From assembly GCA_025774605.1 (NCBI GenBank), contig JALGVR010000011.1:1-36862 (forward strand): a DNA stretch of 36,862 bases. Reading direction: 5' to 3'. Below the pieces are notes generated by a model, which was not told the DNA's origin, did not search any database, and saw nothing but the letters and a program-made list of their open reading frames with translations. The DNA comes from a bacterium (GTDB taxonomy: Bacteria > Electryoneota > AABM5-125-24 > Hatepunaeales > Hatepunaeaceae). The number at the start of each line of letters is the position of its first letter. Within the stretch, counting starts at the first letter, position 1. A program made the position numbers and the translations under genes. Of the stretch, positions 24,722 through 32,240 are shown piece after piece.

Positions 24722-27700
24722 CTAATTCGACCTCTTCAAGGGAATCTCTCTGGCGGCGTCGGTGACAGCATTGATTTTGACGGCAAAGCTGCTCTGTTCC
24801 CTGATGTCCTGGTCGGTGACCAGATGCACATCCAGCAGACCATTGCTGCGATAGCCCGTGCGCAGGTAGTTCATCTCGTCCAGGCACATGCTCCACCCAT
24901 CAAGCCACTGCATCAACGCGTCACGCTGGTCCCCGGTTCCGCTGAAATGAAGCAGAATATCGATGTCACTGCCGGGCCCCGCCGTTCCGTTCTTGGTGCT
25001 GCCGAATACATAGTACGCCTTGACGCCGAAAAGATCCGGATCCATCGTCTCCGCGATACGTTCGGCCATGTTCAACCGCCAGCGCCAATGGTCATCCGAA
25101 TTCCGCGGCTGCGTGTAGGTTCGCTTCCTGACCGACGCCTCGGGGACACTCTCGGGAAATGATATTACTCCAATGGCTTCATCAAGGTCGGCATTCATAT
25201 AGACCTTGAGAACCTTTCCGTTGCTGACTTCAGGCACATCTATGACCCTCACCACCTGATCGAGATGGGCATATTCGGGCAGGATGTCAGCGAGTATGTT
25301 TCTGGATCCCGTCAGGAAGCGCTCATTGAAGACAATATCCCTGTCATCGGGGTAAAGCGGCAGATAGCGGATCGACGTTTCCACAAGGTCCTGGAAGAAG
25401 TGCGTGCCGAAAGAGAGATCGGGAACGTAATTTCCCTTTTGACGGGCTATCTCGATCAATACCGAGCAGTTGCTTATATCAGAATAGGTCACGCTGACAC
25501 CGAGCTTGATGTCGCCGCGGCTCCCCCAGCGCCCCGGTCCCATCAGGATGAACTGTCGCTTCGGAAGAAGCTTGTTCAAACAACCGACCGCACCGGACAC
25601 CTCCTTGAGAGTGGAATGATCTTCCACCTCGCTGTACTTCGCCGGATCAACATAGACGATATGCGTGATGTCCGGCACGTGCCCGTTCGAGATATACTTG
25701 TTGGCGGTAAACACCAGCTCACTTTCAGGAATGTCCTTCGGGATCTGCGCCGGAGCGCTGTCCGGGGCAAAGCTCTGGGGCCGGCACTGGAGAAGATAAA
25801 AGTTCCTGCCGTCGGATGCGAACTCGATGTCAACCGGTGTACCGAGGTTCTCCTGCAGTATCTTCAGAACTTTGTTCACCTGCGGGATAAACGGCGTGCC
25901 GGCGATGAGTCCCTCGAACGTCACAACCAGCTCATCACGCCTGAAATCCAGCTCCATCGGCGAGGGAGGCCTGATAGTCGAATCCTCAATCCTGGAGATA
26001 AGTTGCGTCACCGCCGGCATCTCCTCGCCGTACTCGCTCAGAAACTCTTTTATATCAACTGTTTCAAAGTTATTAGTCTCCAGATTGATCACGTCCATTT
26101 TGTTGGGTGAATAGCGGATTATTTCGTCGAACGTAACGTTCACCCTGAGGGAAGGTTGACCGGGAGCGATAAGGATCGGGTAGTCGTCGCTGAGCCGGTC
26201 AACAGCCCTCGTTCCCAAGCCCGGCACGAGACGGATAAGACCGTCCTCCCGCTTGATGCGCGGCGACCAGCAAAACTCGTTGTTGCTGAAGGCTACTCCG
26301 GCAAAGGTGGGCATGAAGTACTTGCCGATCCGGGTGCCGACCACCTCCTGGATGATTATCCCCATCTCCTCCTTGAAGTCGATCAATCCCCGTTCGGTAC
26401 GGTATTCGATCGGGTCGGAGCCGAACGTGGATGAGTAGACCTCGGCGATCGCGTCCATCAGCGCCTGCAGACGTTCCTTCTTACTGCCCTGGTTGGCAAG
26501 GAAGAGGCTCTTGTACTTCCCCGAGAACGACGCTCCGAAGCGATCCTCGAGCAGGCTGGAGCTGCGCACGATGATCGGTGTTTCTCCCAGATCATCCAGC
26601 GCCATGGAGAGCCCCTGGATTATCTCGGGCGTGAAGCGGGAGTTCTTGAACAACTGAATAATGTGAGGGTATTCCTGACGAACTATCCCGATGTCCTTGT
26701 ATTTCTGCTCAGTAACATCCTCCATGTTATTATAATGCATAAAGTTATGAAGGCCGTCTGAAGTGATGCACCATGTTTTCGGGATCCTGATATCCTGCAG
26801 TTCTTCGTCGTATCCCTGGTATCTCTTGATTATCTGCCACGCCAGGAACAATCCGGCGCTCTTTCCACCCACCTGACCATGACTGGAGGTCGGATATATC
26901 AACCGTTTCAGGACGGCATAAAAATCATCAATCTCCACATAATTCTTGGCGACCTTGATGTAGTCGAGCTGGTCGGTGATGATCTTCCTTATAAGGGAGA
27001 CCTTCAAGCCCTTGAGTATCGAGTCCGAGAGCTCCAGACCCTCCGGCGCCAGATGCCTGAAACGATGAAGCGCATCGGTAACATCCCCCAGCGAACTGTT
27101 CAGGTTCACCAGGGTTTTAATGAGGAAACTGGCTCGATCCTCCTGCATCCATTTTTCGACGCAGGCGAGGATCTCGTCATCCGGCAGGGAGCGGTCGGCA
27201 ATATTGAATATCTCCGTGCTGAACGTCAGGATGTCCGCTCCAGAACGTCGTTGCGGACGATTGCTTCCGTCGGCAAGTTCCTCCAGGTCGGAAATTCTGT
27301 CCGAGCTTATCTTTCTTAGCAGCGCATTTGCTTCCTCGATTCCGTTCCAGCAGAGATAGTTAAGCATCTTGCGCGTTATCCGTTGAAACAGATCCCGGTC
27401 CATGCGACGCGACAGGTCAACCACAACATGCCACCTGCACGTCTTCTCCGGTTCATCCCCGTCTACTGTGCTCTCAACGCCCTGAATCATCTTCCGCAAT
27501 CGCTTGTGCTGGATATAATCACCCAGTCTTTCGGCGATGGTCCTGACCAACTTCACTTCTTCCTTGAGAAACGGCCCCTCGTCCTCCTGAGGCTTCTCCT
27601 CGGTATAATAGACCTCAATGACTCCGACCGTGCGATCACGAATCCTTATATCGTTGGTCAGCACCCATTCGGTCGCCGAAAAGTCCGCGGAATGATATTC

Positions 27701-27907
27701 CCTGCCCTGATAGATAATCCTTGCCCGGCAATGACCCGGATACTGCCAGCCCGGTGGAATCGCCTTGATAATGGCGTTCAGGACATCCTCCAGATTGCTG
27801 TCGTAATCCTTGAGGATTTCCTCGACCTTGTACAGGCAACTGAGCTCCTTGGCGTGCTCCCGCAGCGCCTCGAACAGAACGTCCACCTGTTTACGTGTCT
27901 CATCCAT
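24722..27907 (-). CDS. PEP-synthase-like ATP-grasp protein with N-terminal GAF-like region and C-terminal nucleotidyltransferase
   Basis: 1061 residues from ATG 27907 (G-run about 9 bases upstream; a GTG at 27928 adds seven). Order: helical and GAF-like sensory segment about 1-145; helical region about 150-330; PPDK_N/PEP-pyruvate-binding ATP-grasp domain about 340-690 with GGKSAGLFLAW, VRSSSLLEDRFGASFSGKY (from residue 447), IIIQEVVGTRIG, and IEFASDGRNFYLLQCRPQ at its end; a region of its own with GPGRWGSRGDIKLGV; and a polymerase-beta-type nucleotidyltransferase from about 940 with FGSTKNGTAGPGSDIDILL. No phosphohistidine-domain motif (TSGGxTCHA-like) is present, so it should not be a true PEP synthase or PPDK. 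Similar architectures occur in delta-proteobacteria and related groups. Reaction unknown; phospho- or nucleotidyl-transfer is inferred. Confidence 0.88.
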   Translation of the reverse strand: MDETRKQVDVLFEALREHAKELSCLYKVEEILKDYDSNLEDVLNAIIKAIPPGWQYPGHCRARIIYQGREYHSADFSATEWVLTNDIRIRDRTVGVIEVYYTEEKPQEDEGPFLKEEVKLVRTIAERLGDYIQHKRLRKMIQGVESTVDGDEPEKTCRWHVVVDLSRRMDRDLFQRITRKMLNYLCWNGIEEANALLRKISSDRISDLEELADGSNRPQRRSGADILTFSTEIFNIADRSLPDDEILACVEKWMQEDRASFLIKTLVNLNSSLGDVTDALHRFRHLAPEGLELSDSILKGLKVSLIRKIITDQLDYIKVAKNYVEIDDFYAVLKRLIYPTSSHGQVGGKSAGLFLAWQIIKRYQGYDEELQDIRIPKTWCITSDGLHNFMHYNNMEDVTEQKYKDIGIVRQEYPHIIQLFKNSRFTPEIIQGLSMALDDLGETPIIVRSSSLLEDRFGASFSGKYKSLFLANQGSKKERLQALMDAIAEVYSSTFGSDPIEYRTERGLIDFKEEMGIIIQEVVGTRIGKYFMPTFAGVAFSNNEFCWSPRIKREDGLIRLVPGLGTRAVDRLSDDYPILIAPGQPSLRVNVTFDEIIRYSPNKMDVINLETNNFETVDIKEFLSEYGEEMPAVTQLISRIEDSTIRPPSPMELDFRRDELVVTFEGLIAGTPFIPQVNKVLKILQENLGTPVDIEFASDGRNFYLLQCRPQSFAPDSAPAQIPKDIPESELVFTANKYISNGHVPDITHIVYVDPAKYSEVEDHSTLKEVSGAVGCLNKLLPKRQFILMGPGRWGSRGDIKLGVSVTYSDISNCSVLIEIARQKGNYVPDLSFGTHFFQDLVETSIRYLPLYPDDRDIVFNERFLTGSRNILADILPEYAHLDQVVRVIDVPEVSNGKVLKVYMNADLDEAIGVISFPESVPEASVRKRTYTQPRNSDDHWRWRLNMAERIAETMDPDLFGVKAYYVFGSTKNGTAGPGSDIDILLHFSGTGDQRDALMQWLDGWSMCLDEMNYLRTGYRSNGLLDVHLVTDQDIREQSSFAVKINAVTDAAREIPLKRSN

Positions 27908-28687
27908 GAATGACAACCCCCATTCCACTCCCGCCGTCGACGATCGTCTTACCCAGACCGAGCGCCGGGCTGATGATACCTTCTTCGGGCTTGGCGCGAC
28001 TCATCGGGTAAAAATTATAGCTGCGCGCCACGCCGGATATGTTCGGATAAAACCTGTCTCCATGACGACAGCCGACCACTTCCTGGATGATTACAGCCAT
28101 CTTTTCGTTCTCTATGCTCTCCCCGGCGCGGTCCACATACGCCTTCGCTTCCCTGAAGAAGGTTGAGGCGTAGACAAACTTGACGGCTTCAATCAACTTC
28201 CTGAAGCGGACGCCCGTTTCATGCTGGTTGTTGGGGATCATCTTGGTGCCGTACACGCCGGCGAACGGCTTGTACATGGCGTCCTCAAGCAGGCTGAGGA
28301 TCGAACCGCCAGCGGTGACCGCACCTTTGAGATCAAGGCCATCAGATCGCCGCTGTACTCGGCCGGGAAATCAGCCTGCTGGAACGCATGGGCGATGATG
28401 TGGTCGGGCTCGTCCGAAAACGCGATCCCGTCCAGGTCGTTACGCTCCATGAAGGCGTCGAACAGCTCGGTGGTCAGCACCGTCAGGGTCGGGATGTTGA
28501 CCGTGATGCCCGGGAAATCGGCATGGCTGAACCCGGAGCCGATCGCCTCATTGATGAACGCCAACCCCCGGACTTTACCGCCGATCTCACCATTTCCGAT
28601 GCAGGTGAAGCTCTCGCCGGAGGCGAAGAACTCACGCTGGAAACGGGGGAATTTGCGCCGCGTTACGGGGTTGTGATCATCCTGCAT
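27900..28687 (-). pseudogene. PEP/pyruvate-binding (PPDK_N) gene fragment, frameshifted and truncated
   Basis: Two overlapping frames together encode one PPDK_N start. The first, from 28687, gives RRKFPRFQREFFASGE, IGGKVRGLAF and ends its homology at VRSPLAVRSS. The second resumes with LLEDAMYKPFAGVYGTK and runs to IIQEVVGCRHG and GLGKTIVDGG. The expected VRSSSLLED is restored by adding one base at about 28295-28297. The protein then stops at 27900, just after VDGG, where family members continue for several hundred residues. So it carries both a one-base shift and loss of its C-terminal part, and its end overlaps the start of the intact paralogue by 8 bp. The shift could be an assembly error; the truncation is harder to explain that way. 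Confidence 0.75.
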
Positions 28688-28719
28688 ATAACATCATCCT
28701 TGTATCAGCCCGGTTTTAT

Positions 28720-30006
28720 CTACACCCAGCCGCGATCTTTGCAGGCTTGAGCCACGCGGTTGACAGCAATCACGTAGGCGGCGTCACGCATGAACAGTTT
28801 CTTCCGGTGAGCCAACTGACTGACCGCGAGGTAGGCGGATGTCATCTTCACGTCAAGCTTGCCGAGCACCTCATCCTTCTCCCAGTAGAGGTTCGTGTTG
28901 CTCTGAACCTGTTCGAAATAGCTGCAGGTTACGCCGCCGGCATTAGCCAGGAAATCGGGGATCAGGAAGATATTCCGCTCATCGATTATCCTGTCGGCTT
29001 CCGGCGTTGTAGGCCCATTGGCGCCTTCGACGATGACCTTCACCCGTTTGGATATCCGGGGCGCATTTTCGGCGGTAATCTGGTTTTCCAGCGCCGCCGG
29101 TATCAGGATATCCACGTCCTGTTCGATCCAGGCCTCACCCGGGAGGATTTCATAGCCGAGTCCGGAAGCCTTTTGCTTGTCGATACCGCCGAATCGATCG
29201 GTTATATCAAGCAGCTCGTCCAGATCGATACCGTCCTTTTGGCGGAAGCAGTAGGATGTCTCATCCTTCTGGTCACAGCAGGACACGCAGATCACCTTTC
29301 CACCGATCTGGTTGTAGAGGCGGATGGCGTAGCGCGCCACGTTACCGAAACCTTGAACGCTGGCGATGGTGTCTCCGGGGCGAATCCCCAGCTCCTTCAG
29401 CGCTTCCCTCAGGGTGAAAACAACACCGAAACCGGTCGCTTCCGTGCGCCCCAACGATCCTCCCATACCCACCGGTTTACCGGTGATCAGCCCGGGAAAC
29501 CTGGCGCCGCGGATGGCTTCATACTCGTCCAGCATCCACAGCATGTGCTGGGAGCTGGTCATCACATCCGGCGCCGGCACATCCCGTAACGGGCCGATAA
29601 CCTGGGCGAGTTGGCGAACCCAGCCGCGGCAGAGCCGTTCCTGTTCATGGACGCTGAGGTTGTGCGGATCACAGATCACGCCGCCCTTGCTGCCGCCCAG
29701 GGGAATATCGACCACGGCGCATTTCCAGGTCATCCACATCGACAGCGCACGAACCGTGTCGATGGTCTCTGCCGGATGAAACCTGATGCCGCCCTTGCCG
29801 GGGCCGCGTGCGTCGTTGTGCTGCACCCTGAAGCCGCGGAAGACCTTGACGCGGCCATCGTCCATGCGTACGGGAATGAGAAACGTGTACTCCCGCAGCG
29901 GATTCCTCAGCAGTTCCCTTGTCGCGGTATCCAGTTCCAACAGATCCGCAATATTGTCGAATTGCGCCTGCGCCATGGCAAAGGCGTTGAATGATTTGTC
30001 TGCCAT
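28720..30006 (-). CDS. gdhA: Glutamate dehydrogenase (Glu/Leu/Phe/Val dehydrogenase family)
   Basis: Converts glutamate and NAD(P)+ to 2-oxoglutarate and ammonium. Length 428 residues, the size of hexameric class I-S50 enzymes. Motifs: GPGKGGIRFHP (Lys71), WKCAVVDIPLGGSKGG (Lys95, catalytic Lys107), APDVMTSSQHMLW, the Rossmann loop QGFGNVA, and ANGPTTPEAD followed by FLANAGGVTCSYFE. The ATG is preceded by AAGGA at 8 bases. Cofactor choice cannot be read with confidence. A short cysteine-rich stretch (VSCCDQKDETSYCF) after the Rossmann loop is unusual. It lies 32 bp upstream of the broken PPDK_N gene and downstream of the 30-bp tandem array. Confidence 0.95.
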   Translation of the reverse strand: MADKSFNAFAMAQAQFDNIADLLELDTATRELLRNPLREYTFLIPVRMDDGRVKVFRGFRVQHNDARGPGKGGIRFHPAETIDTVRALSMWMTWKCAVVDIPLGGSKGGVICDPHNLSVHEQERLCRGWVRQLAQVIGPLRDVPAPDVMTSSQHMLWMLDEYEAIRGARFPGLITGKPVGMGGSLGRTEATGFGVVFTLREALKELGIRPGDTIASVQGFGNVARYAIRLYNQIGGKVICVSCCDQKDETSYCFRQKDGIDLDELLDITDRFGGIDKQKASGLGYEILPGEAWIEQDVDILIPAALENQITAENAPRISKRVKVIVEGANGPTTPEADRIIDERNIFLIPDFLANAGGVTCSYFEQVQSNTNLYWEKDEVLGKLDVKMTSAYLAVSQLAHRKKLFMRDAAYVIAVNRVAQACKDRGWV

Positions 30007-30080
30007 TCCTTGTTTCCTTGATTTTACTGTTATTAAACTTCGAGGGTATTAACTTAGTAGTGATAAAGCCAACCAGGTGT

Positions 30081-30285
30081 CAAACCTGCGAAGGCAGGTA
30101 CCCGGATTGTCATACCTGCGGAAGCAGGTACCCGGATTGTCATACCTGCGAAAGCAGGTACCCGGATTGTCATACCTGCGAAGGCAGGTACCCGGATTGT
30201 CATACCTGCGAAGGCAGGTATCCGGATTGTCATACCTGCGAAAGCAGGTACCCGGATTGTCATACCTGCGAAGGCAGGTATCCAG
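30081..30285 (-). repeat. Seven-copy 30-bp tandem hairpin array
   Basis: Seven units start at 30081, 30111, 30141, 30171, 30201, 30231 and 30261. Each has a CCTGC/GCAGG stem with a four-base GAAG, GAAA or GGAA loop, then TAYCCGGATTGTCAT. The last unit ends TATCCAG, completing the GTCAT...ATCCAG frame of the hairpin family at 124-212. There are no unique spacers, so it is not a CRISPR array. It lies upstream of the glutamate dehydrogenase start. Proteins read from it (AFAGMTIRV or similar) are spurious. Confidence 0.9.
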
Positions 30286-30519
30286 AGAGAAATCTCTGCC
30301 TTTAAACAGTGGATTCCCGCCTTCCTGTCCAATAATATTATTTTTCAGTATTCCTGCCAGGTAGCGCCGCGCTTGAAACCCGGCAGGTATTTCAAAAGCT
30401 CTCATGATCCGTCAGGTTACGCTTCGCAATGGATGCGCCCACACGACAGCCAAACCTGGTCTCTCGCGCCGTAACTCCAGATCACCTGAAGTCAGCCCCT
30501 GCAAGTTATAACGACGGAT
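30286..30519. other. Intergenic region without recognised gene
   Basis: It lies between the tandem array and the end of the small sppA gene. The only structure noticed is a loose pair of CCTGCC (30353-30358) and GGCAGG (30382-30387), possibly a decayed hairpin of the same family or a weak terminator, and an AT-rich patch near 30332-30346. No coding frame with a ribosome binding site was seen. Confidence 0.6.
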
Positions 30520-31638
30520 CTAATCGACCCCGCCGCTCCATATCGCCATCACCCTCGGCGTCGCGTCCATCTGGAGCATTGACTCCAGCGCAGCCTGGAG
30601 GTCATCGAGGTTGAGCGATGTTCTGTTGTCAAACAGGGAGCCGAGTATGCCGAGTTCGTCGAAGCGCTTGGTATATTTGACCACCCGGGGCTTCTCGACG
30701 CCGGCCAGCTCCCTGGCTTTGTCGAGTGCGTCGTCGAAGTAGCCGATCTGGTCGATCAGTTTGTAATCGAGCGCCTGTTCAGCGGTGTATATTTTTCCGT
30801 TCGCCAGCTTTCTGACATCCGCAATATCCAGCTTGCGCCCCTCGGCGACGATGCCGATGAACCGGTCGTTGAACGTTTTGATCAGATCCTCGAAGTACAG
30901 CCTCTCCTTAGGTGAAAGGTCGCGGAACGGGCTGCCGATGTCTTTCATGTCGGCGCTCTTGATCGGATCGTACTTTATGCCCAGCTTTTTCAACAGTTCC
31001 GCCATCTGGAACCGCATCATTATAACCCCGATCGATCCCACCAGCGAAGTTGGATTGGCGATGATGTAATCGGCGGGAGACGAGATGTACAGTCCACCGC
31101 TGGCGGCGATGTCTCCGACACATACAACGACCTTCTTGCCGGCTTTCTGAAGCCGCATGATCTCGTTGCGCAGTATATCACTGGCGCTGAGTCCGCCGCC
31201 GGGAGAGTCCATCTGAACCAGGACGACTTTGACCTTCTCGTCCTCGCATGCCCGCCTGAGCTGCCTGCCGACATTCAGCACCATCCCCTCCCCGGATATG
31301 TAGGAACCTCTGCCTCCGATGGCTCCGTTGATGGCTACAACAGCAATTTTATCAGGCTCCCTGCCTTCACCCGATATAATCGTCTTCTCCTGCAGCCTGC
31401 CGCCGAGATCGGCTTTGAACGCCATGCCGGCGGTTCTGCTGGTTACCAGACCGATAAGCGTCAACAGCAGTAAACCACAGACAATAATGAGAAAGATCGC
31501 CAGACCCGACAACCTCCGGCGCGGCGGCGGCACGGAAAGCGCACCGGTATAACCGTAAGGAGACGGAGCCGGCGGTGGTGTCGATGAACCTGTCCGACCC
31601 TTATCTCTGTCATCCATGTTGTTGGTGTTCGAGTTCAT
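30520..31638 (-). CDS. sppA: Signal peptide peptidase SppA, 36K type
   Basis: 372 residues, membrane-anchored serine protease that degrades cleaved signal peptides. A cytosolic Pro-rich tail of about 40 residues precedes one transmembrane helix (LAIFLIIVCGLLLLTLIGLV, about 45-66). The protease domain has MDSPGGGLSASD, catalytic Ser180 in GDIAASGGLYIS and Lys232 in SADMKDIGSPF, 52 residues apart exactly as Ser147/Lys199 in B. subtilis SppA. GSIGVIMM follows the Ser motif as usual. The ATG has GGA 5-6 bases upstream. A 203-bp spacer with a GGACA-type repeat separates it from the upstream gene, so it may have its own promoter. Confidence 0.93.
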   Translation of the reverse strand: MNSNTNNMDDRDKGRTGSSTPPPAPSPYGYTGALSVPPPRRRLSGLAIFLIIVCGLLLLTLIGLVTSRTAGMAFKADLGGRLQEKTIISGEGREPDKIAVVAINGAIGGRGSYISGEGMVLNVGRQLRRACEDEKVKVVLVQMDSPGGGLSASDILRNEIMRLQKAGKKVVVCVGDIAASGGLYISSPADYIIANPTSLVGSIGVIMMRFQMAELLKKLGIKYDPIKSADMKDIGSPFRDLSPKERLYFEDLIKTFNDRFIGIVAEGRKLDIADVRKLANGKIYTAEQALDYKLIDQIGYFDDALDKARELAGVEKPRVVKYTKRFDELGILGSLFDNRTSLNLDDLQAALESMLQMDATPRVMAIWSGGVD

Positions 31639-31734
31639 TTTTATTCCATGTTACAGAATGTGATATTGAGCGTGACAAACCGTTCCGGCAGGCTGTCCGG
31701 GGCACGGTTTCAGGTTCCCGATAAAGTACGCTCA

Positions 31735-31758
31735 AGACAAGAGTGTCCGAGCTCCCTC
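31735..31758 (+). repeat. Dispersed GGACA/TGTCC repeat, diverged copy
   Basis: AGACAAGAGTGTCCGAGCTCC resembles the repeats at 75-98 and 4400-4422. It sits in the 203-bp gap between the pilin-like gene and the small sppA. The rest of that gap holds a loose GGGAATGAC...GGTATCCCGGAATCC stretch that looks like decayed hairpin-family sequence. Confidence 0.45.
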
Positions 31759-31841
31759 CGGATACGCGCGCGAACGGGAATGACACGGTATCCCGGAATC
31801 CGGGCTGCCTCAGGTTCCCTGTTGTGCGACATCCCCCAAGC

Positions 31842-32237
31842 CTAAAGTCTTCTCTTCAGCTCCGGACGCGTGTCAAACCGGATATTCATGGTTTCAAAGA
31901 CCGCGCCATCGGGGGTGTCCGCCAACAGCCTGAAACTGTCGAACCTTGGATCCGTTATCGTGTAATGAGCACATTCGCCGTTCCAGGTCATCATACCGGG
32001 ACGATTCGCCAGACCGATCTTCTGGAAATCCAGCCCGACGAAGGAACGTCCCCCCCCGCCGTACTCGAGCGGCCGGATGTACCAAAGCTGCGCCTGGTCA
32101 ACAATATGGTAAAACTCCCGCTTCAGATCATGGCGGTGATCGACCGCTAACCTGTCGTAAAGCCCGGAATAACCGAGGATGACCGATGCAAGCGCGAAGA
32201 CGCCCAGCAGAAGCAGGATTATCCGATCACGCGTCAT
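31842..32237 (-). CDS. Small pilin-like membrane-anchored protein
   Basis: 131 residues. One hydrophobic helix at the N-terminus (IILLLLGVFALASVILGYSG) is followed by a soluble part with an amphipathic helix ending QAQLWYIRP, then YGGGGRSFVGLDFQKIG. This order, helix then glycine run then SFxG, is familiar from pilin-like proteins of candidate FCB phyla (recollection, not checked). No clear prepilin peptidase site precedes the helix. It starts 3 bp after the stop of the barrel-SppA gene, so the two are co-translated. Function unknown. Confidence 0.75.
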   Translation of the reverse strand: MTRDRIILLLLGVFALASVILGYSGLYDRLAVDHRHDLKREFYHIVDQAQLWYIRPLEYGGGGRSFVGLDFQKIGLANRPGMMTWNGECAHYTITDPRFDSFRLLADTPDGAVFETMNIRFDTRPELKRRL

Positions 32238-32240
32238 CGC

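Noticed and set aside
24534-24725. Small plus-strand gene after the metallophosphoesterase
   Set aside because: The frame lies inside the composite repeat element, and the matching element at 4188-4388 shows the same bases without a kept reading frame.
30081-30285. Tandem 30-bp repeats as a CRISPR array
   Set aside because: Units are joined head to tail with no unique spacers, and no cas genes are present.
30049-30405. Open frames in all directions through the tandem array
   Set aside because: A 30-bp period is a multiple of three, so any frame without a stop in one unit stays open; the repeated peptides have no independent support.
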